In this document: piece after piece, positions 6,445-11,323 of the stretch
Position numbering within the stretch: the stretch's first letter is position 1
Layout of the letters: each line of letters opens with the position of its first letter
Source of the DNA: Chloroflexota bacterium
Lineage (GTDB): Bacteria > Chloroflexota > Anaerolineae > Anaerolineales > UBA11858
Assembly (NCBI GenBank): GCA_030666985.1
Contig: DAOUWT010000067.1
Span: 1-11,323, forward strand
DNA length: 11,323 nucleotides
Reading direction: 5' to 3'
Program-made: the position numbers and the translations under genes
Notes under the pieces: generated by a model
The model's input: only the letters and a program-made list of their open reading frames with translations
Told to the model about the DNA's origin: nothing
The model's database searches: none

Positions 6445-6490
6445 TCACTCTTCACTCTTCACTCTTCACTCTTCACTCTTCACTCTTCAC
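6445..6490. repeat. Heptad tandem repeat, TCACTCT family
   Basis: Six nearly perfect TCACTCT units. On the minus strand the unit reads AGAGTGA. One unit supplies the TGA stop codon (6487-6489) of the glycosidase-fold gene, so the repeat has grown up to, or set, the end of that gene. Confidence 0.93.
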
Positions 6491-7725
6491 AAGTCTTCCA
6501 ACTTAGCTGCAATTTCTGTGCCAGCCCCGGTAATTCGCCGGACGATGCAGCCTTGAGCGCGTAATTCGTTTACTTTGGCGTCAGAAATGCCGCTCTCCCC
6601 GCCGATGACGGTCACACGTTTGGCGTGAGCGGCCTCCGCTGCTGAAAACCCTACCGTAGGCTGGCGTTTTTTCACGAGGCCCCGAATCACTTCCAGATGC
6701 CAATCGGTCACTTTGCCTTCATACGTGGGGAGCAACAGATAATGCTCGAAATGACTCTCGTGTTTTACTTTTTGCTCTGGTACGAGAGACTTTCCTTTTA
6801 ATACCTCGACAATAGGACGGGTTTCGCCATTTGGTTTGTACCAGGCCTGAGGGGTGAATTCGCTATCCGCGCCGGCTGCTAAGAGCCAAAACATCCCGGC
6901 TGCTACTTGAGGGGGGAGTGGCTTGAGTGGCTCGAATTCATTCGAGATTAATAAGTCAATAATTTTTTTGTCTCTTTCGTCCGCTTCTTGCGCCGTCTTT
7001 GCTTTCCCGCCCAGCTTGAGCATAAAAATGGGAGGGGTTTTCCCCAACACGGCCTGGGAAATGGCTGCATACCATTCTACAATGCGGAAACCGCGTTGGT
7101 CTTCTGTGCCGGGTGGGGTGAAGTAGGGTCTAGCTTCCGGCCAACGCTCCGGGCCTCCTCTCCCCCAGGACAGGGGGTGACCGTTGGGGTGAGCGTCCAC
7201 GCCCAGGGCCAGGCTATCCACCAAGCGGGCCGGGCCCCGCCGCCGCAGGCCCTCCAAAGCCGTCCACAGGAAGGTCGTGTCCCAATAATCCCCCCCCTGC
7301 TTCAAAGGCGGGAAAACGGGGGTCAGCCCAGCCCTTAGGGCATCCTCCGCCAGAGGGAGGTAGAGGTCTAAAAATCGCTCGACCAAATCCGTTTTTGCCC
7401 AAGAGATCCTGCCCCACTGGGAGCGCGTGTTGGGCTGCTCGAATAATATGACGTGTTTCACGCCCCGGCGAGCGTAGGTATCGAAGAAGAGCCTGAAATC
7501 ACTTTTGCTCGGAAGCTGGTCAAGGCGGAAAGGGAAGTGCAAGAGCGGCGCTATATCCGCTTCTGCCAGGCCGCGCAAAAAGGCTTCGGGGATGGCGTGC
7601 GTGGGAGGGGCGATGAGTGTTAGCCACGATGCGCCTAAATCCTTCAGGCGCGGGAGCCAAGTATCCAAGTCTTGCTGGCGGTAGTGTTTTGTATCTGGGA
7701 AGTAGTGAAAGCCTAGTTTGGTCAT
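6487..7725 (-). CDS. Glycosidase-fold protein with a cell-wall-binding-repeat-like C-terminus
   Basis: 412 aa. Residues about 1-345 read as a TIM barrel related to GH39/GH5-like proteins: KLGFHYFPD (3-11, first strand), LGASWLTLIAPP (30-41), VKHVILFEQPNTRSQWG (89-105) and PPIFMLKLGG (231-240). FEQPN stands where W-N-E-P-N is expected, so the acid/base Glu is Gln97. No Glu is seen at the nucleophile strand. QPNTRSQWG resembles GPNTVQGWG of the protein at 3193-4269, which suggests distant paralogues. Residues 368-412 (AKRVTVIGGESGISDAKVNEL, then IVRRITGAG) resemble a single cell wall binding repeat 2 unit, usually found on the outside of monoderm cells. No signal peptide is visible at the chosen ATG (7725), and the upstream frame is repeat sequence, so localisation is unclear. 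The Shine-Dalgarno sequence is weak. Its stop lies in a heptad repeat 205 bp before ftsZ. Confidence 0.72.
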   Translation of the reverse strand: MTKLGFHYFPDTKHYRQQDLDTWLPRLKDLGASWLTLIAPPTHAIPEAFLRGLAEADIAPLLHFPFRLDQLPSKSDFRLFFDTYARRGVKHVILFEQPNTRSQWGRISWAKTDLVERFLDLYLPLAEDALRAGLTPVFPPLKQGGDYWDTTFLWTALEGLRRRGPARLVDSLALGVDAHPNGHPLSWGRGGPERWPEARPYFTPPGTEDQRGFRIVEWYAAISQAVLGKTPPIFMLKLGGKAKTAQEADERDKKIIDLLISNEFEPLKPLPPQVAAGMFWLLAAGADSEFTPQAWYKPNGETRPIVEVLKGKSLVPEQKVKHESHFEHYLLLPTYEGKVTDWHLEVIRGLVKKRQPTVGFSAAEAAHAKRVTVIGGESGISDAKVNELRAQGCIVRRITGAGTEIAAKLEDL

Positions 7726-7758
7726 AAGCGATAAAGATGCAAGATGTGTGCCGGGGGT

Positions 7759-7802
7759 TGGTATATTGGGAGGCTGGTATATTGGGAAATTGGTATATTG
7801 GG
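7759..7802. repeat. Three 16-nt repeats containing GGTATATTGGG
   Basis: GGTATATTGGG occurs three times at 16-nt spacing just upstream of the minus-strand glycosidase-fold gene. AT-rich units like this could hold the promoter region of that gene, but no convincing -10/-35 pair is visible. Confidence 0.8.
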
Positions 7803-7845
7803 CGAAGTGGTCGGAGTGGAAGGGGGCTGAAATGGCATGACCCGT

Positions 7846-8001
7846 CCTGCTCCCTGTTCTCCTGCTCTCCTGCTCCCTGTTCTCCTGCTCTCTTGCTCCC
7901 TGTTCTCCTGCTCTCTTGCTCCCTGTTCTCCTGCTCCCTGTTCCCCTGCTCCCTGTTTTCCTGCTCCCTGTTCTCCTGCTTCCCTGTTCTCCTGCTCCCT
8001 G
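7846..8001. repeat. CTGCTCC/CTGTTCTC tandem repeat tract
   Basis: About twenty units of CTGCTCC (7 nt) and CTGTTCTC or CTGCTCTC (8 nt) fill the spacer between the divergent genes at 7725 and 8023. The tract is open in both orientations, giving false extensions rich in Cys/Ser/Pro on the plus strand and Glu/Gln/Gly/Arg on the minus strand. It ends 5 bp before the extended -10 box of the downstream SDR gene. Confidence 0.95.
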
Positions 8002-8006
8002 AATAC

Positions 8007-8015
8007 TGATATAAT
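8007..8015 (+). promoter_or_regulatory. Extended -10 promoter of the SDR gene, leaderless
   Basis: TGATATAAT is a perfect extended -10 (TG-N-TATAAT). The hexamer ends at 8015, so transcription should start near 8022-8023, at or next to the ATG at 8023. No -35 box is evident at the usual distance; that position lies in the tandem repeat. Confidence 0.7.
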
Positions 8016-8022
8016 GCAGCCC

Positions 8023-8919
8023 ATGAAAAAAATACTCATCACCGGAGCAACGGGATTTATAGGAAAAGTGCTGACCCGCCACCTGGCCGAAGCAGGGTAC
8101 GAGGCACGCGCCCTGATCCGTCCCTCCCGCCAATCCCCCCACCTTCCCCTGGGAGTTCCCGTAGAAGTGGCCGTATCTGGCCTCAACGACCCGCGCGGGC
8201 TGCGGTCAGCTTTAGTAGATGTAGACATCATATACCATTTGGCCAGCGATGAGCGCAGGGGAGGAAAAGCCGACCTCCTCAGAACTGATATTCAGGGCAC
8301 GCGAACCTTGCTCCAAGCCGCTCGCGAGTCTCAGGTAAAGCGCTTCTTCTACCTTAGTCACATTGGCGCAGACCGGGCCTCGGCCTATCCCGTACTCACC
8401 ACCAAAGCCATCGCCGAAGAGCATATCCGCAAAAGCACCTTAGATTACACCATCTTGCGTTCAGGCATCGTCTTTGGGCCGGGGGATGGTTTCACGACCG
8501 GGCTAGTCAGGCTGTTGCGCACGATCCCCTTCTTCTTCATCCTGCCCGACGAGGGGGACGCCCTTCTCCAACCCCTGTGGGTAGAAGACCTCGCCACCAC
8601 CCTGGTATGGGCCTTAGACGACCCCGACACCCGCAATCAACTCTACGAAATCGGCGGCCCAGAGTTTCTGACCTTCCGCGAAATCATTAGCACCATCATG
8701 GAAACGCTGCACATCAAAAAAAACTTGCTGCCCGTCCGCTCGCCGTACCTCCGCTTTTTGACCGTTTTGGCCGAGTCCGTCTTGCCCAATCCCCCCGTCA
8801 ATGTTTATTGGCTAGACTACCTGGCCACCAACCACACCTGCTCCCTGTCCACCATCCCGCAACGGTTTAACCTCCTCCCCTCCCGTTTTAGGAAACGTTT
8901 GGATTACCTCAAAGATTGA
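8023..8919 (+). CDS. NAD(P)-binding atypical SDR (epimerase / NDUFA9-like)
   Basis: 298 aa with a Rossmann fold. MKKILITGATGFIG (1-14) gives the GxxGxxG nucleotide loop, LIRPS (31-35) follows the second strand, and IYHLAS (70-75), FFYLSHIGA (108-116), LDYTILRSGIVFGPGD (140-155) and QPLWVEDLA (183-191) are typical of atypical SDRs related to complex I subunit NDUFA9 and of sugar-nucleotide epimerase relatives. The classical YxxxK is not present in normal spacing: Tyr122 and Lys128 are six apart, so the protein may bind NAD(P) without standard SDR catalysis. The start at 8023 is chosen because an extended -10 box places transcription initiation there; an ATG at 8014 overlaps the -10 box. There is no Shine-Dalgarno. 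The substrate is unknown; quinone or lipid-linked sugar metabolism is possible. Confidence 0.85.
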   Translation: MKKILITGATGFIGKVLTRHLAEAGYEARALIRPSRQSPHLPLGVPVEVAVSGLNDPRGLRSALVDVDIIYHLASDERRGGKADLLRTDIQGTRTLLQAARESQVKRFFYLSHIGADRASAYPVLTTKAIAEEHIRKSTLDYTILRSGIVFGPGDGFTTGLVRLLRTIPFFFILPDEGDALLQPLWVEDLATTLVWALDDPDTRNQLYEIGGPEFLTFREIISTIMETLHIKKNLLPVRSPYLRFLTVLAESVLPNPPVNVYWLDYLATNHTCSLSTIPQRFNLLPSRFRKRLDYLKD

Positions 8920-8920
8920 T

Positions 8921-8950
8921 CCGCTAATCTGCGCTAATCTTCGCCAATTT
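8921..8950. repeat. Three 10-nt repeats CCGCTAATCT-like
   Basis: CCGCTAATCT, GCGCTAATCT and TCGCCAATTT stand in tandem right after the SDR stop codon, followed by a seven-T run and long G tracts (to about 8972). The T run could help terminate transcription, but no stable stem precedes it. Confidence 0.7.
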
Positions 8951-9050
8951 TTTTGGGGGATGGGGGGGAGGTGCCGCCCCGCCCCAGCGGAATCCGCACC
9001 CTGAGCGTCTGCACCCCGCGTGAGCGTTAAAAACCCTGGGGGGGCGTGGA

Positions 9051-9078
9051 GCGTGAAACGGGAAACGTGAAGCGTGAG
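9051..9078. repeat. Heptad tandem repeat, GCGTGAA family
   Basis: Four contiguous 7-nt units: GCGTGAA, ACGGGAA, ACGTGAA, GCGTGAG. They lie 43 bp upstream of the cyclase-family gene start. Confidence 0.75.
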
Positions 9079-9121
9079 GCCCGCGGCCACTATCCATCAG
9101 AGAAACAAAGGAGCAACGAAT

Positions 9122-9751
9122 ATGAAAATCTACGACATCAGCCTCACCATCACCCCCGAGCTGCCCACCTGGCCCGGGGACGCCAAAATCCAGATCCAAC
9201 AAACCCGCAGCATTGCAGAAGGAGCGATTGCCAACGTCACCCACATCTCCATGGGCGCCCACACCGGCACGCACGTTGACGCGCCCGACCACTTTTTGGG
9301 CAACGGGAAGGGGGTAGACCAAATCCCCCTGGAGTTGTTGATTGGCCCCGCAACCGTGTTTCAACTCCCCGATGGCGAGACCATCACCGCCGAGATGCTC
9401 CGCGAGGCTGACATCCCCTCCCAGTCCCGGCGGCTGCTCTTCAAAACTCGTAATTCAGCATACTGGGCTAGGGGAGAAACCGAGTTCCAGCGCGGCTTCA
9501 TGGCCCTCAACGCCGAGGCGGCCAAATACCTGGTTCAACGCGGCGTGGAGGTGGTGGGAATTGACTACCTCTCCGTGGCCCCCTTCGATGCCCCCGTCCC
9601 CACGCATAAAATCCTGCTCCAAGCGGAGGTGCTGGTCATCGAAGGCCTAAATTTATCAGAAGTCCCCCCCGGAGACTACGTCCTGCACTGTCTCCCCCTC
9701 AAAATTGCGGGAGCGGATGGCGCCCCGGCGCGGGCGGTGTTGGTGGGGTAG
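9122..9751 (+). CDS. Cyclase/kynurenine formamidase-family metal-dependent hydrolase
   Basis: 209 aa. The hallmark GAHTGTHVDAPDHF (45-58) supplies the metal-binding His/His/Asp set of the cyclase family (H-x-G-T-H-x-D-x-P-x-H), which includes bacterial kynurenine formamidase KynB and isatin hydrolase. The opening YDISLTITPELPTWPGD (4-20) and the late THKILLQAEVLVIEGLNL and CLPLKIAGADGAPARAVL segments are also typical. It is probably a cytoplasmic amide or ring hydrolase using Zn or Mn. AAAGGAG precedes the ATG at 9122, so the longer frame from 9074 is rejected. No kynurenine-pathway gene (kynA, kynU) is nearby, so the substrate is open. Spacing to the SDR gene (202 bp, with repeats) argues for separate transcription. 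Confidence 0.88.
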   Translation: MKIYDISLTITPELPTWPGDAKIQIQQTRSIAEGAIANVTHISMGAHTGTHVDAPDHFLGNGKGVDQIPLELLIGPATVFQLPDGETITAEMLREADIPSQSRRLLFKTRNSAYWARGETEFQRGFMALNAEAAKYLVQRGVEVVGIDYLSVAPFDAPVPTHKILLQAEVLVIEGLNLSEVPPGDYVLHCLPLKIAGADGAPARAVLVG

Positions 9752-9811
9752 GGGCGTATCAGGAAATTGCTAAAAAAGTAATGAATTTATCAGTATTGGC
9801 ATTAATAGTGG

Positions 9812-9820
9812 TGCTATAAT
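9812..9820 (+). promoter_or_regulatory. Extended -10 promoter of the toxin-antitoxin operon, leaderless
   Basis: TGCTATAAT is a perfect extended -10. The hexamer ends at 9820, which puts +1 at 9827, the A of the toxin ATG. ATAG-N5-CTAT (9806-9818) is a short inverted repeat overlapping the -10 box and could be part of an operator for the ribbon-helix-helix antitoxin. Confidence 0.68.
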
Positions 9821-9826
9821 GATGTC

Positions 9827-10261
9827 ATGGATGGTTTTCTATCGCTTCGCATTGTCATTGACACAAATATAGTGTTCGAAGGATTGACCAATAAAAACAG
9901 CGCAGCGAGCCTGATAATGGATGCGTGGCTAGCTGGCTTGTTGAATGTTCATGTCTCAAATGCGCTAGCCTATGAATATATGGATGTTTTGTCGCGTAAG
10001 TTATCAGAAATGCGTTGGAAAAAAATGGTGCTAGTTTTAGGAGAATTGCTCACAAAAGCAGATTTCATAGATACATATTATTCTTGGCGACCAAGTTCTC
10101 CTGATCCAGGCGACGACCACGTTATCGATTGTGCCATGAATGCTGGGGCGGTAGTACTAACATCAAACGTGAGAGATTTTCGGTTAGCCGAAGAATCACT
10201 AGGGTTGCAAGTGATGAACCCTGTAGAATTTCTAAACTATTTAGCAGTAGAATTGGAGTAA
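9827..10261 (+). CDS. PIN-domain toxin (putative ribonuclease)
   Basis: 144 aa, normal for a PIN toxin of the COG1569/PIN_3 type. Acidic residues of the Mg-dependent RNase site are visible: Asp in VIDTN (10-14), Glu in ALAYEYMDVLSRKL (45-58), Asp residues in PDPGDDHVIDCAMNAGA (90-106), and the closing VVLTSNVRDF (107-116). PIN toxins cleave tRNA, rRNA or mRNA to stop growth and are neutralised by a co-encoded DNA-binding antitoxin. The gene has no Shine-Dalgarno; the extended -10 at 9812-9820 predicts a leaderless transcript. The next gene starts 4 bp after its stop, giving the less usual toxin-first order. AT content is higher and codon use looser than in neighbouring genes, consistent with horizontal acquisition. 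Confidence 0.88.
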   Translation: MDGFLSLRIVIDTNIVFEGLTNKNSAASLIMDAWLAGLLNVHVSNALAYEYMDVLSRKLSEMRWKKMVLVLGELLTKADFIDTYYSWRPSSPDPGDDHVIDCAMNAGAVVLTSNVRDFRLAEESLGLQVMNPVEFLNYLAVELE

Positions 10262-10265
10262 AAAA

Positions 10266-10595
10266 ATGAGTAGACTAACCCTCCGTTTACCCAACACCCT
10301 ACATAATCAAATCCGAGTATTGGCAGAACATGAAAAGACATCAATTAATCAATATGTTGTCTATGCCCTTACTCGTCAAGTAACCCAGGCCTATAATGTT
10401 CAAGAAGTGCCAGACAAGGTAATTCGAGAACAGCGAGCTGCGTATGTCGCATTATTAGAAAGCTTGGGACAAGCTTCGTTCGAGGATATCCAAGAAATTT
10501 TAGACGAGCGCGAAGAGGGGGAGATGGAACCTGGCCTGAATCCTGGAGTTGTTGAGAAATTGAGAGAGCGCATTTCGGAAGCGCGTGAATCTTAG
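10266..10595 (+). CDS. Ribbon-helix-helix antitoxin of the PIN toxin
   Basis: 109 aa. Residues about 1-38 (LTLRLPNTLHNQIRVLAEHE then TSINQYVVYALTRQV) form the strand-helix-helix of an Arc/HicB-like ribbon-helix-helix DNA-binding domain. The rest is acidic and helical (FEDIQEILDEREEGEMEPGL), typical of the toxin-neutralising tail. It should dimerise, repress its own promoter and block the PIN active site. Its ribosome-binding site GGAG lies inside the last two toxin codons (TTG GAG TAA), so its translation is coupled to the toxin. The pair sits next to a TGTCATTGCGAG element and selC. Confidence 0.85.
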   Translation: MSRLTLRLPNTLHNQIRVLAEHEKTSINQYVVYALTRQVTQAYNVQEVPDKVIREQRAAYVALLESLGQASFEDIQEILDEREEGEMEPGLNPGVVEKLRERISEARES

Positions 10596-10647
10596 AACCA
10601 AGGGAACTAAACGCGCCTATATTTGGAAAATATCCCTTTGAAAAACA
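10596..10647 (+). other. Spacer after the antitoxin with a small hairpin
   Basis: A 6-bp stem, ATATTT-GGA-AAATAT (about 10619-10633), is followed by CCCTTTG rather than a T-run. An outer AAGGGA...TCCCTT pair encloses it. It may weakly terminate or stabilise the toxin-antitoxin mRNA. Confidence 0.35.
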
Positions 10648-10797
10648 ATGTCGTTGCGAGGAAGATGGGCGGTGCTTTTGCGCCCAGATGACGCGGCAAC
10701 CTCCCGAATGTCTGAGAAATAGCCTTTTTATGCTAACAGGGAGATTGCCACGCTCCGTTCCCAAAGGGACGCAAAGCGAACTCCGCTCGCAATGACA
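10648..10797. repeat. TGTCATTGCGAG inverted-repeat element, copy 2
   Basis: Begins ATGTCGTTGCGAG and ends CTCGCAATGACAT. The left half (GAGGAAGATGGGCGGTG, then AGATGACGCGGCAAC) is the reverse complement of the right half of copy 1 at 4665-4802, so it is inverted relative to it. The interior also has GGGAGATTGCCACGC and a nested palindrome around 10770-10785. It separates the toxin-antitoxin pair from selC. Confidence 0.82.
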
Positions 10798-10863
10798 TAT
10801 CTAGCGAGGGTGTCCCGGTTGAAAATGTATATGCGATTGCTCTGGGCGGCCTAAAACCCCAAC

Positions 10864-10892
10864 TTTACACAAACCTCATTACCAATTATAAT
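10864..10892 (+). promoter_or_regulatory. Sigma-70-type promoter of selC
   Basis: TTTACA (10864-10869), a 17-bp spacer and a perfect TATAAT (10887-10892). Predicted +1 is near 10899, six bases before the mature tRNA 5' end. This is the best-formed promoter in the window. Confidence 0.85.
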
Positions 10893-10904
10893 CTCCCCTG
10901 TTGC

Positions 10905-10998
10905 GGGGGTGGTTGAGTCCCGGTGGGCTCCCCGGTCTTCAACACCGGTGGCGGGTCGCGTTGCGAGCCGCAGTGGGTTCGACTCCCATCCACTCCCG
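10905..10998 (+). tRNA. selC: tRNA-Sec (anticodon TCA)
   Basis: 94 nt with all the marks of a bacterial selenocysteine tRNA. The acceptor stem is 8 bp (GGGGGTGG with CCACTCCC, one G-U) and the D stem is 6 bp with a 4-nt loop (GAGTCC-CGGT-GGGCTC). The anticodon arm is CCGGT-CTTCAAC-ACCGG with anticodon TCA at 10939-10941. There is a long variable arm (GCGG-G-TCGC with GCGA-G-CCGC around GTT). The T arm is GTGGG-TTCGACT-CCCAT, giving the 8+5 bacterial form. The discriminator is G (10998), followed by CCT, so the final A of CCA is not encoded. It reads UGA as selenocysteine with SelB; selA, selB and selD are not in the window. Confidence 0.97.
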
Positions 10999-11000
10999 CC

Positions 11001-11011
11001 TTTTTTGTTTT
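11001..11011 (+). terminator. T-rich terminator of selC
   Basis: TTTTTTGTTTT directly follows the tRNA. The tRNA's own acceptor/T-arm helix could act as the stem. No separate hairpin is present. Confidence 0.5.
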
Positions 11012-11013
11012 AA

Positions 11014-11048
11014 TAGTGGATAGTGGGTATTGGATATTAGATATTGGA
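11014..11048. repeat. Degenerate TGGATAT-family repeat, second tract
   Basis: TAGTGGATAGTGGGTATTGG, then ATATTAGATATTGG, of the same style as the tract at 4498-4587. It lies just after the selC T-run. Confidence 0.7.
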
Positions 11049-11068
11049 CCAGCAATTCTAAATTTGGC

Positions 11069-11200
11069 TGTCATTGCGCCTGTCCTGAACGCGTGAAGGA
11101 ACTTCCCGCTTTTTGGGGGTGTGGCAATCTCCCTGATTTCGATGTTATCTTGTTAACCGGGAGACTGCCGCGTCGCAAAAAACGCTTCTCGCAGTGACAT
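11069..11200. repeat. TGTCATTGCGAG inverted-repeat element, copy 3
   Basis: Begins TGTCATTGCG and ends CTCGCAGTGACAT. The left half contains GTGGCAATCTCCCTGATTTC, almost the same as copy 1 (GTGGCAATCTCCCTGATTTC at 4694-4713), so it has the orientation of copy 1. The right half has GGGAGACTGCCGCG. With copy 2 it brackets selC. Confidence 0.78.
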
Positions 11201-11217
11201 ATTGAGAATTCCTGATA

Positions 11218-11323
11218 TTGGACAGACTACCAGACTAACGACTACCCAACTACCCGACTACTCGACTACCCGACTACTCGACTAGCGACTACCCGACTAG
11301 CGACTACCCGACTAGCGACTACC
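11218..11323. repeat. Heptad tandem repeat, GACTACC family, running off the window end
   Basis: About fifteen units of GACTACC, GACTACT, GACTAGC or AACTACC, nearly all 7 nt apart. The last 48 bases settle into a 14-nt higher-order unit (GACTACCCGACTAGC). The tract continues past the window edge. Confidence 0.95.

Noticed and set aside
6282..6455. N-terminal extension of FtsZ (Cys-Pro-Leu repeats)
   Set aside because: Translation of the GGGGCAA heptad tract; the ATG at 6281 has a Shine-Dalgarno and homology starts there.
7837..8022. N-terminal extension of the SDR (Cys-Ser-Pro repeats)
   Set aside because: Repeat-derived, and upstream of the predicted transcription start.
7726..8142. N-terminal extension of the glycosidase-fold protein (Glu-Gln-Gly-Arg repeats)
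   Set aside because: Translation of the CTGCTCC/CTGTTCTC tract and of the opposite-strand SDR gene; the barrel begins right after the ATG at 7725.
10886..11074. Minus-strand open frame of 62 codons
   Set aside because: Antisense to the selenocysteine tRNA and the repeat after it.
11218..11323. CRISPR array
   Set aside because: The units are contiguous 7-mers or 14-mers without unique spacers, and no cas gene is present.

Overview
The window looks like bacterial chromosome from an environmental lineage, most plausibly Chloroflexota (Anaerolineae-like). This is an inference: a mevalonate-pathway decarboxylase sits beside a bacterial FtsZ, there are several glycosidase-fold envelope-type proteins, and the spacers are full of short tandem repeats. 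No 16S rRNA or marker search was possible, so the taxonomy is tentative.

Layout. Bases 1-370 are a non-coding stretch of homopolymers and hairpins ending in a MITE-like palindromic element (203-339). A second copy (1192-1347) lies on the other side of an orphan coiled-coil, single-pass membrane protein gene (371-1117, minus). A minus-strand cluster follows at 4484-1369: a 68-aa small membrane protein, a secreted glycosidase-fold protein that has lost both expected catalytic glutamates, a membrane-anchored LCP-like protein without the family's arginines, and diphosphomevalonate decarboxylase (mvaD). After a heptad repeat tract and a dispersed inverted-repeat element comes a second minus-strand group (7725-4814): another glycosidase-fold protein with a cell-wall-binding-repeat-like tail, an FtsZ in which the catalytic T7-loop Asp212 is His, and an 84-aa basic protein.

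The plus strand then carries an NAD-binding SDR protein (8023-8919), a cyclase/kynurenine-formamidase-family hydrolase (9122-9751), a PIN toxin/ribbon-helix-helix antitoxin pair (9827-10595) and a selenocysteine tRNA (10905-10998) with a near-consensus promoter. Two plus-strand genes have an extended -10 box placed so that transcription should begin at or next to the ATG, which suggests leaderless mRNAs. Most other genes have clear Shine-Dalgarno sequences.

The main biological interest is that four neighbouring envelope or division proteins (two glycosidase-fold proteins, the LCP-like protein and FtsZ) keep their folds while the residues expected to do catalysis are replaced. Together with the lipid-carrier precursor enzyme mvaD, this could be a locus of structural or regulatory pseudoenzymes for envelope assembly or division. 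The other striking signal is repeat content: at least six families of roughly 7-nt tandem repeats and three copies of a TGTCATTGCGAG-ended element fill the spacers and sometimes supply gene ends.
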